In this document: piece after piece, positions 24,587-37,945 of the stretch
Layout of the letters: each line of letters starts with the position of its first letter
Numbering within the stretch: the first letter of the stretch is position 1
Assembly (NCBI GenBank): GCA_019722365.1
Contig: JADFUC010000166.1
Coordinates: 62,001 to 126,000 of the forward strand
Length of the DNA stretch: 64,000 bases
Origin: Lithospermum erythrorhizon
Taxonomy: Eukaryota; Streptophyta; Magnoliopsida; Boraginales; Boraginaceae
Direction: 5' to 3'
The notes under the pieces: generated by a model
The model's database searches: none
Told to the model about the DNA's origin: nothing
What the model saw: only the letters and a program-made list of their open reading frames with translations
Translations under genes and position numbers: made by a program

Positions 24587-25850
24587 TTATTTTGAATTAG
24601 TTCAATTCAAATATGACACAAAAAATTGAGCTAGAAATTGGAGTATCCAAAATTCATCCATCAAACCCATCAAACCCATCAACACCTCGAACTACTAGAA
24701 TTAACAACACGTCAATTATGAGCATAAACTTAAGAATGTATCCTAATGTTTCAATTGCAGCTTTCAATTAGGCAGAAAATATGACTACCAAAACATCATA
24801 TTGGTTAACCTATGCTTGTGGAGATAAAGTTTCCATAACCGCCGGTCTATGACTAAGGCAACTTCTAATTCATTTTCAATAACATTAATCAAATAGGTGG
24901 AAATAAATGGCAAAAGCATTAGTGGTTAGTTTTTTATTAGTCGATGATAATTAGAAATGTGCATGAGTCAAACTATACTATTATAATTTATTTTTTGACT
25001 CAGATAAGCAAGTACTCAAGATCTACTCACTCTATAGTGGCACGAGACGTGGGCTGATCTCCATGCTCAATATCTGGACAAAGCTAACACGTACCTAATT
25101 ATTTTTAGATACAATATAATCAACATATATTCAAAATAACATTATATCTCATTACATGAATGCCTCGTACATATAAGTTAACTAGGAGATTTCACTTAGC
25201 AATTAAAAATCTAAATTTTGTCCTTAAATTCAATTATTAATTTGCAACTCAAATGTATATAATATATTATCCAATTTCATTCATATTTTAAATACGGTTT
25301 GACTATTTATTGAATAAAACTTCTGAGATAAGATAACGTATCAATTAAATATAGTCGAATATTGGTAAAATATTAGTAAAAAATTCCACCCAAAAATATT
25401 CACACAGATAAAACAAGGAAACAAAATATACAATTATCAACAATCTTGTCTCTTCACGTGTGAGTTCGACTCGTAGGCTTGACGCTTTGTGTTGAAGTGA
25501 TTAAAATGAAAGCTCTAGTACGTCCCTATTGAGGCAACGTCGCGATTAACTCCGTATTCTTAAGAGCATGAGCTTTTATGGGCCAGTTAGTATGGCCGAT
25601 TTCGCTTTTTTTAAATTAGCCCCCTCTCTATAACCACGGGTGCATTTTCGAAACCAAACCGCTAATATAATCCCTATAATAGAAGTGTCCCAAAACTATA
25701 GCCCAATTGAATTTTCTCTCAATTTAAGCCGCCTGAGCACTTGTTGAAATCCGACCAAGTGTCAAAGTTCAATTTTATCGTGCCCTATTTTCTACAAAAA
25801 TATTAAACACCCTCCAATTTTAGTGGTTGTACACACATAATAAACCTCTT
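24587..25850. other. Intergenic DNA and CBL gene promoter region
   Basis: No coding frame is seen. The last few hundred bases should include the promoter of the CBL gene. No element could be singled out with confidence. Confidence 0.4.
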
Positions 25851-25864
25851 CACAGCTTTAATTT

Positions 25865-25913
25865 TCTTTATCTCTCTTCATCTAGAGAGAGAAGGGAAGA
25901 TTTTCCCTACAAG
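25865..25913 (+). other. Likely non-coding first exon (5' UTR) of the CBL gene
   Basis: A CT- and GA-rich leader-like stretch (TCTCTCTTCATCTAGAGAGA...TTTTCCCTACAAG) ends at a good donor, AAG|GTATAC, at 25914. A matching acceptor (TTTTTTATTTTCAAG) ends at 27172. CBL genes in other plants often have an intron in the 5' UTR. The start is approximate because no transcript was seen. Confidence 0.45.
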
Positions 25914-25926
25914 GTATACTCTTCAT

Positions 25927-26495
25927 TATGTTATTATGCATTTTTACCTCGGTTTTTTATATGGGTAATCATTTGATCGTATCCAATTCATTTTAATTGT
26001 CGTTTTCGGTTTGTCTAGAGTATTTATTATGCATTTTTAGCTCTTTTTTTTATATGGGTATTCATTTGTTATTATCCAATTCATTTTAATTGTCGTTTTT
26101 GGTTTGTCTAGAGTATTTATTATGCATTTTTAGCTCTTTTTTTATATGGGTATTCATTTATTTGTTCGTATCCAATTCATTTTAATTGTCGTTTTCGGTT
26201 TGTCTAGAGTATTTATTGCTTATCGTTTTAGCTCTTTTTATATGGGTATTCATTTATTTGCTCGTATCCAATTCATTTTAATTGTCTTTTTCGGTTTGTC
26301 TAGAGTATTTATTATGCATTTTTAGCTCTTTTTTTATATGGGTATTCATTTATTTCTTCCTATCCAATTTATTTTAATTGTCGTTTTCGGTTTGTCTAGA
26401 GTATGTTATTATGCATTTGTTAGCTCGTTTTTTGATATGGGTATTAATTTGTTCGTATCAAATTTATTTTAATTGCCGTTTTCGGTTTATCTAGT
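25927..26495 (+). repeat. ~96-bp tandem repeat, about six copies, in the CBL leader intron
   Basis: The landmark TTGTCTAGAGTAT starts at 26011, 26104, 26200, 26296 and 26392, with a final variant TTATCTAGTTG at 26487. The spacings are 93, 96, 96, 96 and 95 bases. Each unit also carries TTATGCATTTTTAGCTC, a T run, TATATGGGTATTCATTT, and TATCCAATTCATTTTAATTG. The first copy is only partly conserved. The repeat lies inside the presumed 5' UTR intron. Confidence 0.9.
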
Positions 26496-27178
26496 TGAAT
26501 CTTTGACCTTATTATGTTACGGGAATATACTGGAAATAGTTTCGGAAACAGATTAAATGATATTGATTAGAATTACTGGAAAATAATATTATGAAAATAG
26601 TTCTAGAAACGAATCGAATTATATTAATTTTATACTAGTATTTGTTAGTTTTAGCCTATACATTTGAGGGAATACTACGAGTTTAATTCTGAGTTTTCTG
26701 TAATTCAATTTATTTGTTTCTTAACTTAGGTGGATAATTAGAAAAATTTGATATTTTGTGGGAATCTTTGGAGTTATTTGATTTTTAGCTAAAATAAATA
26801 AGGGTATCTTTAGATTATTTTTTTTGTTTGAGGTATGGATAAGAAAAGATCTGTATGTATTCAAAGAGTATAATTTGAAGATTTAGTTTTGGAAATTTTA
26901 ATGAGGATCTTTATATAAAAGGACATATTCTTCTTCTTTGAGTTAATTTATGCTTGAATTATGAAAGACTTCCTTTTTAACAAAATCCTGAATTAATAAA
27001 TTGGAAATAATTTTGGGTGGTTGTTTTTTTAGTTAAATAAGGATTGATTGGTTATTGAAATATTTTGTAAATGTGTTTTTGACTTTTTATAAGATTTCAT
27101 GAATTTGGGTTGTTTTTTATTGATTTGCTAATTATTTGGTGTGGCTTGGATTTGGGGTTTTTTATTTTCAAGGTTAAG

Positions 27179-27208
27179 ATGGTTTTGATGATGGTGTTGT
27201 TGTTGTGA
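27179..27208 (+). promoter_or_regulatory. Candidate upstream ORF in the CBL leader (9 codons)
   Basis: If the leader intron ends at 27172, the second 5' UTR exon contains a 9-codon reading frame (MVLMMVLLL, stop TGA) ending 52 bases before the CBL start codon. It could reduce translation of the main frame. It depends on the unproven acceptor. Confidence 0.3.
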
Positions 27209-27260
27209 AGCCTAAGTTGCTAGGCGCTAGGCTGGTGGTTTAATTTAGTTCTTTCGGTCA

Positions 27261-29825
27261 ATGGGCTGTTTCCATTCTACAGTTAGAAGGCAGTTTCCTG
27301 GTTACGAAGATCCGACCGTTCTTGCTTCGCAAACCGCTTGTAAGTTCGTGTTTTCCGTTAAATAACTACTTTGGTTCAAGTGTGACTGTTGCTCTGATTA
27401 GAAGTTCCTGTTTGACGGGTTCACTTAGCGGAAATGAACCATAGCATCTAGTTGATGAAGTTAATTGGTGTTCGTAAAATTGTCTTTCAAGCTGTTTGAT
27501 GATGTGGATGTTAGAAGGAAGTTTAATTATGCGCACTCTTTCTGTTTGCAGTTAGCGTAAGTGAAGTTGAAGCATTGTTCGAGCTATTCAAGAGCATTAG
27601 TAGTTCAGTTGTCGACGATGGCCTAATAAGCAAAGTAATTTCTTCCAGATCTGCCCCCCTCCCAGCCCACCCCCCACAAACAAAACACTTTATATTTGTC
27701 TTTGATTTTTGGTTCTCATGATTAAACTATTTGGTGAATTTGGGTTGGGCTGTTGGACTATTAGTATTTCTCAGATAGTTCATATTTGTCGATGTTTAAA
27801 ATTATAAAATTATATTCAAGTATATTATGTCTACCATCAGCATGCAATTCGCTCATTTGTCCTTTCCATATATTTTCTAATTTTTATTTTATGTATTTAA
27901 TTCTTATCAAGTGCATTGAATATTTGTTAAGTTAATCAGGAAGCGGATTTATGTGATCTCATACTTTTGCATCTCGTTCCTGGTGCTAAGTCTTCATGCT
28001 AATCAGTTGATATATTATAATAGTTATAATGGTGCATGTGCAGGAAGAGTTTCAGTTGGCGTTATTTAAGAACAAAAAGAAGGAGAGTTTATTTGCTAAT
28101 CGGGTATGACTAAACTTTGTTAATTATGTATTTTATTTCGTTCCTCTTTTAGCTTGTCTGTAATGTGATGAATCAAGTTTGGTTACCCTAACTTTGATGT
28201 ATGAGGTTTGATCACATCTTCATTTTTTGAGTTTACAATAAGTTTGAGAGGGTTCAATGGCAGAAAAGCTTTGATAAAGCTAACTTTTTTTTTATGAAGT
28301 TTGAGACAACCAGATTCTTTTTTTGCTGCATAGATTATATTATTTTGTAGATATTTTACCTTTTTGATGTAAAGCAAAAAGGAGTTATTGATTTTGGAGA
28401 CTTTGTTAGAGCACTCACTGTTTTCCACCCAAATGCTCCTCAAGAAGATAAGATCAATTGTAAGTTAAAAAGGAAATACCACAGGAATGTTGAAGCACTT
28501 TTTTGTTTTTCCAGTTGTTGCATCGAGTCTCATTATATTTGGTATGACGTTACAGTTTCGTTTAAGCTGTATGACATGGATTGCACAGGGTATATCGAGA
28601 GGCAAGAGGTACTTTATGCTTGCTCTGTAATCACTGTATTGCCTGCTATTTGTTACATCCAGAGCCTCTGAACTCTGCAGAGTTGTCAATTTGTTATAGA
28701 ACTTGATAATAAGAAAAATTGTATGAGATGCTTTCTTCATCCATTTTATTGGGGCAAGATATGTTCGCTTGAAGTATATAACATTTGTTTCTCCGATTGG
28801 TTTGCATGATATGTGATTCAGTGAGGATTAATAAGAAATTTGTTCATGATTTACTTGTGGTTTTGCAAACACATGGCATTACTCTTAATTTGGGTGTTTA
28901 CCCTTCACTCTAGTGAGATTGTGAAACTCTCCTGGGGGCTGGGAAGACTGTATGTTTTAATCTCATTTTTCAATATTTGTAATGTTGGCGATTCTTTGCA
29001 GGTAAAACAAATGGTTATTGCACTTTTAGGCGAGTCCGAAATGAAGTTGGCAGACGAAGCAATTGAGGTCCTACTAGACAAGGTTTGTAATTGACACTAG
29101 AGAATTATGGAGTATTCATTTTATGTGTAACCTTCATTCCCCATCTATTTCCTGAAATTGAATTTGTGTAGCAAGGGCACGAAACTCCAAAGGTGATCGT
29201 ACCTTGATCTCTTCGATAGGCCGATTTACATGTATATATTCCTTAATTTTTATTTGGCTAAGTCAAAATGGCTCATTACACGGCCTACAGTTCTTGTCTA
29301 TTGTGAAGTAGTTGATAGTCTTTGCAATACATCTTCCTCAGCAGTTTGAGATTATGTCCGGCTGCCATAATGGGAATTCGCCTTTATGTTACCATAGTCA
29401 TACTTATTGTTATTACAACTTCAAAAGGATTTTTTGTTTATTTATGACTGAAGACATGTCCCTCTTGATTATCCTTGTTTAAAAAGATTTTCGCCTCTAT
29501 TTTCTTTCACGGAATTATCCTTGTAAGACTTGTCCCTCTTGATTTACAGACATTCCAGGACGCAGATACCAACCAGGACGGGAAAATCGATAAAACAGAG
29601 TGGCATAATTTTGTTTCTCGTAACCCTTCATTGTTAAAGATAATGACACTCCCATATCTGAGGTATCAATATGATGATTGTAGATCCTTAATTTGAAATT
29701 ATGTTTCAATGGCTTTATTGTGTTTTATTGCTACTGACTTATATGTGTTTCCTTGTGGCAGGGATATAACTACAACATTTCCAAGTTTTGTGTTTAATTC
29801 GGAAGTTGATGAGCTTGCTACGTGA
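27261..29825 (+). CDS. CBL1: Calcineurin B-like calcium sensor (CBL1/CBL9 type)
   Basis: A calcium sensor that recruits and activates CIPK (SnRK3) kinases at the plasma membrane. Exons are 27261-27339, 27552-27634, 28044-28103, 28351-28459, 28556-28608, 29002-29082, 29550-29662 and 29762-29825. Together they give 642 nt and 213 aa, exactly the CBL1 length. The N-terminus MGCFHS provides Gly2 for myristoylation and Cys3 for palmitoylation. Four EF-hands follow: a 14-residue first loop ([14 protein letters not shown]), [24 protein letters not shown] and [12 protein letters not shown]. The C-terminus holds TTTFPSFVF with Ser201, the position phosphorylated by CIPKs in CBL1. CBL1 and CBL9 differ little, so the choice between them is tentative. 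All exon borders are GT/AG. Confidence 0.96.
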
Positions 29826-32280
29826 TTGGAACATATATTTTGTTGGTCATTGTTATGAAACTTGTTTCATTCGATAGAAAACAGAAGTGATCGTTTACCT
29901 GCTTTTCATGTTTTTTGGTGCGTCTTGATTTGTAAAGTTGTATTCCATATATTGGATATTTACCATGTGACCTATGCATACTATCACGAAGCAAGAGATA
30001 CAAAAAAGAGGCATGAAGATGAGGTAGAATATCCTCTCCAAATAGAAAATGTTGTTATTCCAACATTTTCTTCTAAAGAAGAATCATGTAAATTACCAAG
30101 TGTAGATTACCTTGATTAAGCAATCTAATAGAGTTTTCTGGTGATGCTTTTTGTTTTTGCCATTTTCACTTGTAAAGACATTTCTCCTTCTCGAAGGTGT
30201 GCTATTTATATATTGGCATGTTTCCTTCCAAGAAGTTTGAAGATCGAGCGGTAAACATTCAAATTCGATCGAGTAGATATCTTATCAAGTCGTGTACTTA
30301 TATGGTTGTTAATTATGCATTTGCTTGAACTCGACTTGGACACTAATTTAACCGGGAATCGAGTTATGTTTTCTAGGTGAATGTCGAGCGTGTACCGAGT
30401 TTTCTGTTCATTTTGAAGTGCTATCAAAAGTCGGGGTAAATGCTATAAAAGAGTCTAGTTTAAATGTGAATAATGTAAATATACTTGTTAGGTAATTTCC
30501 CGATTGTATGAAGGGTGAATCAATTTTAACTATCCAAACGTTACTCAACTCTATGTTTGGAAAATAAGTGGAATTTTTATGTCAAAGTATGGTTTGAGTA
30601 AGAGTACTTTATTAAACGATCTAAAGACAACAACTCTAGGTTAAATATGTCGTCGATCACATATTTTACACGATGAATCACTTTTTTTAAAACACAAAAT
30701 TAACCGAATGGATGTACTTGTTGTTAATATTTATTTAAATTCGTTTATATTTCTAAAATTAGCAATCTAAATAAAATATAATTATTCGTTTCTTCTCCAT
30801 TTTATCTCAATTTTTGTCGTTTGGGATCAATCGGCCAGTAAATCTTAATTTCGTTTTACTAACTTTATGATAAAGAAATGATTTGTTATGAAACTAGCTT
30901 ATCAAGCCATGATTGTTTGTGTAGCTTTAGCTAATTGATGTCACTTGGTGTATTGTAACAGCGAATTGAATGCGTGATTGTTGTGTATGGCGAATTCGGT
31001 GTGTTTGTTACAAAATGAGCGTTTTTTTATTTATGTTTTATTGTGAAGTAGCAGATTTGTTAATTGAGAATGTAATAGATTTCTTAAGTATACCATTTCA
31101 TTGACTAATTTTATACATTTAGAATTAATGTTAGAAATTAGGATTGAAAAAAGAAATATGTTGATTATTGTTAAAGTGAAGTTATGATTGTTATAAAGAG
31201 GCAAATCTGAGCCATGTTAGTAAACAAGCGAATTAGATCTATGTTTTATAACTTGAGAAACAAAGTCAATTGTTCAAATGTTTACGCTTTAAAACAAAGC
31301 GAATTAATACAATGTTTGTTAAGAAAGAAAAAGGTTTATTCAAAATCGGTTTGCGATAATTAATGTAATTCGAAATTATTGTTAAATATGATAGTAATAT
31401 TGTTGTTAATATTTCTCAAATCATTTTTTTGTTAATATTTTTTAAATTGTTGTTAATATTTTTTAAATTGTAGGCAAATATTTGTTTCTTCTCCATCGTA
31501 TCTCAATTTTTCTTTATTTGGGATCAATCAACAAGTGTAACAAGTATACGATTTCATGTTAATATTTCTCAATTATGTTAATTGGTGTTTCAATAATTTC
31601 GAAATTATTGTTCAATTTTATGTTACAGATGGTCAATCGTGGACAAAGAGTTGAGTGAATATTCGAGGCGGGGAGTGTTAGTGGCTGCGATCCGAGGCGA
31701 GAGAAAGTCAAGGCAGGAAGAAATACGAGGGATCCTTTGGCAGTACGAGGATCCTCAATTTTTACATGACGACAAACTAGCAATCTCTTTTTATGTTTGT
31801 AGCCAAGAAGCGAGTTTATTCGATGTGAAACAAGTGAACCTTTCTTATGGTTGTTTCATATCGATAGGTATTCATTTGTTGTTTTTCTTATAATGAAATT
31901 AGCTGTTATTTACAATTATGCACATAATTTGCTTTGTTTAATCAAACATGTTGATAATTCGTTTGTTTTTTTTAAGCAAACGTAGAAGTGTTTGTTGGGG
32001 TATTTCAATAATTTTCGTGATTTCTTTGTTTTGGTGTGTATATAACAGCCAAGGTATTGTACCCATTGCTTTAATCAATGTAAATACACACTTGCAAACT
32101 GCAATGAGTACCCCCACACAAATAACCTAATATCTACACAAAAATAAAAATAAAAACAACCCACCCAAACCCCATTTGCCTTAAAAATCATCTCTTATCT
32201 CATTACACAACCCACCCCATTTCCACTTTCTCATATAATTCCTAGAATAAACATTCTATATTTTTGGGACAAATAGAAAA
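29826..32280. other. Intergenic DNA between CBL and CK2 beta
   Basis: The stretch contains the CBL 3' UTR. Two coding-like but unassigned patches occur. 29980-30119 (+) has an acidic frame ending SKEESCKLPSVDYLD. 31627-31800 (+) is less AT-rich, with a frame including SRRGVLVAAIRGERKSRQEE. Neither has a recognisable domain. A ~55-bp sequence is repeated directly at 30786-30840 and 31481-31537. The CK2 beta promoter should lie just left of 32280. Confidence 0.35.
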
Positions 32281-35200
32281 ATGCCACGTGGAGGTGGATC
32301 TAGCATTCCGGTAGATCGAAAAGGCGTAAACGAGACATTGGACAAACTAATGGAGCGTTCCTCAGCTGGGTCTAAGACTATTATTGGACACGATAATAAT
32401 TATACTCATAATACTACTCGATCATCTCCCTTTGATAACAAAGATCTGCAAAGAGATTCCGGTATTCTTTTTATTGATTCGTCCCAATCATCTCTTATAC
32501 TTTATGTTATATTCCGTTAATACGTCTTTTATTTTTATTTGTATAATACCGTCTAAGCGGGTCTTATAGTATGCATCCTTATATATATATATATATGAAT
32601 AGGAGCATGACAAATGTTGCGAGTGTTAAGTACCAGCACGATCACCTCTTTATGTCTTGACTTTCAAAGTGGGGGTTTGACTTTGTATTGAAGTGGTTAA
32701 AAAAAGTACAGTAATCTTGGGACGGCGTTAGTGTGACAGTTTCATAGGAACATGACAAATGTTTGTTTGTTTTTTTTTAAAATCTGGAGTTCACTAACTT
32801 AACATCCTATCTTATTTTGATATGTGTCCCATATCATTAATTGAGACAGGTTGGGATAAGTGAACTCGGGCCGAATAGAGAGAGGTTGTTCCCGAGTGAT
32901 CCAAGAATGAAGTGCAAATACTATTTACTACTTCACAATAATTAATAAGTGAGGGTAGTGTAATGAACTATTTTGAAAAATATACGTGTCATAATCTTAA
33001 AGGTTAAGGAAGAGTAATAGAGAGTGTCATACATTGTATAACAAACCTCTCTATTCATAAAGATTGTCTAGTTTTGACTTTCACAATATTTTAATTCACA
33101 ATATTTTAGTGATAGTTAGAGCATGTGCATCAGTTCCCCTAAAATTTTCTTTTAAATAGACTAAAATCATCACTTTTCTTATTTTAGGAATAACTTTTAT
33201 GTATGTCGCTATGACTTTCATTTATTCACCCAAAATATAAAAATGGGTAGCAGGTACAAGATTTTCATTAATGTAAGAAAATGTCAGAGTATGAGAAAAA
33301 TCATTATAAGGGCTGATGCAAATTTAGGGGTGTGTGTGCATTTTTTTTAGGGAGGCTCAAGTTATTTTGAGAATTTGAAAAGCCCTTAAATTTTATCCAT
33401 TTTTAGTTTTTCATCCACATTATGAGCTTTTAGGGAGCTAATGTACATGCTCTTAGAACTGGAGTATGTACTAAAATGCAAGTTAAAATTGGTCAAATGA
33501 GACCATTTATGATAAGTATAAAAGAGCGAAAGTAGATAATCTTCATGGATGGAGAGAACACCATATAGTATTGGAAAGTACTCCCTTCCTAAAAGATCGT
33601 CCAATTTGTTTTTCTATGGTCAAAAGTAACATATCCGGTCTTATCACTTTGATTTCATGGCTTGTTCAACTGATTGGTTTCTTCATGGAGTGAACAATAG
33701 TTCTTAATTCATTTGCTAGATGTTGATACAATGTTGAAGCTGAAGTTCGAAGAGAAATTGTTCATCGCATTAATTATTCTTTGTACTTGTAAGATTGATA
33801 ATCCAGCTTTGTAATCTTCAAGTGTTGAGAAATAAAGATCGCTTGGTTATCTTTTTAGCATTGCTGCAATTTGAAAGAACGTTTAAATGAAAGATTAGAT
33901 GCTCAAGGTTTTTTTGTACTGCATATTATTTATAAGGGTACTTATCAATTAATAATGTCTTTCGAATTTTTCCCTTTGCCCAGTATCATTATTCACTAAA
34001 AACTTAGTTAGTGTGAACTTTGTCTCAAAAGTAGTAGGGAGGGGTGGGAACAATTTATGTGATGGAGCTACAGTATATTGGAACTTTATATATTGGCAGT
34101 CAGATGAAAAGGCTCAAGTAACATGACTTTCATTTATTACTGGGAAATCTTTAATTTCCATTCTAAAAATAAAAAAGGAATCTTCTATGCTTGGTAATTA
34201 TTTTGCCTTCATTATAGGTGTTTTTTGGTAGCACAAAATTGGACATCCTTCCCTACTAGTTATCTAGTGTGGGTGCCTGGAGACTTCAACAAGTCCATTA
34301 TGTATTGAGATTAATGTTTTTTTTTTGAAATTATAAATCTATTCGAACCTGATTGTTTATATCTTTTCATGGTATTCAACAGTATGAATATATGTTTTCA
34401 TTTTATATCACAGTCATGTATCGTTTCAACTTTCAAGTAATTATTGCTTGGGGGAAAAATAGTATTTATTGGGTACTTTATGATGTCCTCCTTGTTGAAC
34501 TTTCAGCTGAAGAATCGGAAACCGACAGTCAGGAGTCAGATGTTAGTGGGTCTGAAGGGGAAGATACCTCTTGGATTTCTTGGTTTTGCAGTCTGCGAGG
34601 GAATGAGTTCTTCTGTGAAGTTGATGAAGACTACATCCAAGATGATTTTAACCTCTGTGGTCTAAGCAGTCAAATTCCATACTATGATTATGCACTTGAT
34701 CTGATTCTCGATGTAGAATCTTCTAATAGTAAGTAATCGTCTCAGTTATTCCTACATTAAGAGAAAATTGTTGTAAGCAAATTATCTTAAGCCACTCATA
34801 CATCAAGAGAAGTTCACCTGTTAACATTGGTCATAAATTTTTACTACCATTGTATGTTTTTTTTACGTACTTTTACTAGACCACACGCCTTTTTATATGC
34901 ATATCTCATCACATGTGCTAACTGAAATCTTTGAATTTTCTGTTTTCATGTTAGCTCATATGACTTCTAAATATATATTCGTGGTATATTGACATTTGTA
35001 AGTTTGCATAATTATCTTGCTAATATGTAAAATCTAAACATTAAGTGAATGTGGAGCTCCTTTTTTTGGTGCTTGAAGAACAAATTAGTCAATTAATTTG
35101 GTAACTTTTCCCATTCCTTATATCTTCATTTTATTTGCTGATTTTTATATCTGCAATCTACAGATGATTTGTTTACCGAGGAACAGAATGAACTAGTCGA

Positions 35201-36142
35201 ATCAGCGGCTGAGATGCTTTACGGCCTAATACATGTTCGGTACATATTAACAACAAAAGGATTGGCTGCTATGGTGAGAAAATCTTCCATCACTTAAATG
35301 CTTGTACTTCCACCTCTATTATAACTGTATTATATTTACAGCTCGAGAAATACAAAAATGCTGAGTTTGGAAGGTGCCCTCGAGTTCATTGCTGTGGACA
35401 ACCTTGCCTTCCAGTTGGTCAATCTGATGTTCCTCGTCAGAGTACCGCGAAAATATATTGTCCCAAGTGTGAAGATCTTTACACTCCTCGATCAAGGTCC
35501 CAAGAAAGTATCCTTCTGTTAATTGTTCTTGTTATTATAATCTTGCCATGTGTTCAAATTGTTTGCTTCTTCCACAGACTTTGCCTGTTTCTCCTTGTTA
35601 CAGAAATGCAGAATACCCTCACCAAACCACATTTTTTCATCCTTCCCAATTTAGTACAAATGTTTTCCTTTTGTGAACAAGACTATCTTCTTTAGGCTAA
35701 TTTGCCTTCACTAGGCTATCAACTTCAATGTGTTCCTTCTATTTTTGTTTTGAAATTTAAATTGAATTATGGGTCTCGCTATTATAAATAAATATGTTCA
35801 TCTGAATTCTCTTTTCAGTAAAACTCATCCTAATATTGGTTTTGTGAAATTTGTAGTACAATGATCAGTCAGTTTTCAGAATAATCTATAAAAATAATTG
35901 CATCTTCTAATATGTTCCATCTAGTTGCAAATATTCATGCATTATCCATTCTTAGAGTAGATTCATCCTTTGTGCATATATTGGAGTTCTGTTTTCTTTA
36001 ACTGTCTTAAGGTGTCGATGGAGCCTATATCGGAACAACATTTCCTCACCTTTTCCTGATGACATATGGACATCTTAAGCCACAGAAGGCTTCACAAAGC
36101 TATGTACCCAGAGTGTTCGGTTTCAAGGTGCATAAGATATGA
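32281..36142 (+). CDS. CKB: Casein kinase 2 regulatory subunit beta
   Basis: The regulatory dimer of the CK2 Ser/Thr kinase tetramer, which sets substrate choice and stability of the catalytic alpha subunits. Exons are 32281-32461, 34507-34728, 35164-35273, 35342-35507 and 36012-36142, totalling 810 nt and 269 aa. Residues 1-60 are the variable N-terminal extension found only in plant CK2 beta. From residue 61 an acidic Ser-rich run ([20 protein letters not shown]) leads into [20 protein letters not shown]. The zinc finger uses C183, C188, C211 and C214, with spacings 5, 23 and 3 as in human CK2 beta. [12 protein letters not shown] and [12 protein letters not shown] close the protein. Intron 1 is about 2 kb. 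The donor after exon 4 (GAAA|GTATCC) was chosen because it restores the QESVDGAY junction. Which CKB paralogue it is cannot be told. Confidence 0.95.
32577..32597. repeat. (TA)n microsatellite in CK2 beta intron 1
   Basis: A short run of TA dinucleotides just inside intron 1. Confidence 0.7.
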
Positions 36143-37945
36143 TGCTGAACTTTCGAGTCCCCATGATTCACTCGAGCTGCCATTTGCAAATAGAGATTGT
36201 ATCAGGTGTCATTTACGCTTACCATTCCTGTAGAATACAGATATAATTCTGTAGCAACTACTAGATCCTTAGCGAACCCAAATTAATTAGGTTTGATTTC
36301 ACATATACACTAAATATATTCAGAAGAAGAAATGAAATTCTGAGAATCTCATGGTTCATTGGTTCCATTGCAGGACCTTTGAATATTTTGTTGAGTTAAT
36401 TTTATTTCCTTCAGTTTTCTATACATGTTGAGATGATTCCAATTTGTTTGCTTGTAGAATTATGGTTCTTCTGTTTAATTTGAATGATCACCCTGGACTT
36501 TGATACAAAAATGAAGGAAAGTAGTTGACTTATTAGTGTAATTTTTTCTCATTTAAAATTTGAGTAATATTCAGTTATTTGAAACTTTGATTAAAACTTT
36601 GACATACATATTTGGTATGAAGTATTTATTGATATGAATAATTTGATGAAGCTATATGATAGTTTATAATTCAAAAGTAGATTGATTATTATTGAAAAGA
36701 ATATGCCGTGTATTTGAGCTCACAATATGATAGTTTATGATTCAATAGTTTATGGTATGAATAATTTGATGAAGTTAAGATCAGGTCAAGTCGAATAGTT
36801 AACTAGGTTACTCGCTTTCACTTGCATAATGCTGGGAATGGATCTAGTCGATTCTTATTTAACTTCTATGTACATTAATATTTAGTGATGAGATGAGTTT
36901 CGAACCTAGGATTTTTTGGTTTACTAGCAAGAGTCTAGACACGATTCACTCTAACATCGATAAATGTGTAAGCTCGTTTTCAATTCCTTGATGTGAAGGA
37001 AGGCATCAAGATCTAGGGTGGAGTTAGTCTAATGCAATAACTCTTGTAATAAATTTAGGATCCAAATCCCCTAGTAAGGGGTTTTTAATTAGAAAAGTGA
37101 CCATCACATAGTTCACTTCGATCTCATCTGTGGTATACAAGATAGCACTATGAAACTAATATAGCATATGTGAATGCTTAATTTGTGTGGGACTTCCTTC
37201 CTCTTTTTCCCTTTTCAAATGATAACCTAGAGATCTTAGTAATCCATCTATAGTAATCCATCTATAGAAACACCCCGACCACTCACAATAGTTTCATTAG
37301 AAATAAATCACAGGTTAGAGACATCGTTGATTATACATGTTTGTTATAAGATTTTCATTTGATCAAATGTGTTTAAATGGATCAATTCGATCACTTATGT
37401 TTTAAAATTGACTGCGTCTGCTCCTACCGTGAAAATGGCCGTTAAGTCCACATTTTCTAAGATCACATGACAGACGCACAATTTTGTATCTTCACACCAA
37501 CAAATTAAAGAAAAAACTTAGTTGATGCAATCACTTTGTTGTTGGATTGATGGCAGAAATATTATCCTTACTGTATTTCTTTGAGAAAATAATTGATTAC
37601 CCAATTTGCAAGTATGTGTATTAGTGTATATAAGTGACTTTTTTTCCTCATTATTGTCGTATGCATATTAACTTGAGATACTTATGCGTCTAATCATGGT
37701 TTTTGCATTACAAATCCACCTTGCCTACTCAAGCATACCATTGATGATAAAAGAGATCAACCTTGATGAACATTTTCTTTTATTTTGATGAACATTACCA
37801 AAAATGTAAATCTCATCAAGAATTATATATTGAGAAAGATGCACCAGTTTCATCAAAATTGATGCGACGACAAACACTGCATTTGTAATCTTAACTATAT
37901 AAAAAAATCATCTTAATTGATACTGGTTTCAAACCTAAATATGAC
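36143..37945. other. Intergenic DNA between convergent CK2 beta and eIF4G
   Basis: Holds both 3' flanks. 36880-36960 on the minus strand shows a B-box-like AGGTTCGAAACTC and may be a SINE fragment. 37380-37500 contains phrases seen at ends of DNA transposons (GTGAAAATGGCCGTTAAGTCC). No gene-like frame is present. Confidence 0.35.

Noticed and set aside
25927..26495. Regular repeats as a possible CRISPR array
   Set aside because: The units are contiguous tandem copies without unique spacers, in a plant intron. CRISPR arrays do not occur in nuclear genomes.
29862..30119. Frame after CBL1 ending SKEESCKLPSVDYLD, as an extra CBL exon or small gene
   Set aside because: CBL1 is complete at 29825 with the expected length and C-terminus. 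The frame has no recognisable domain and lies where a 3' UTR is expected.
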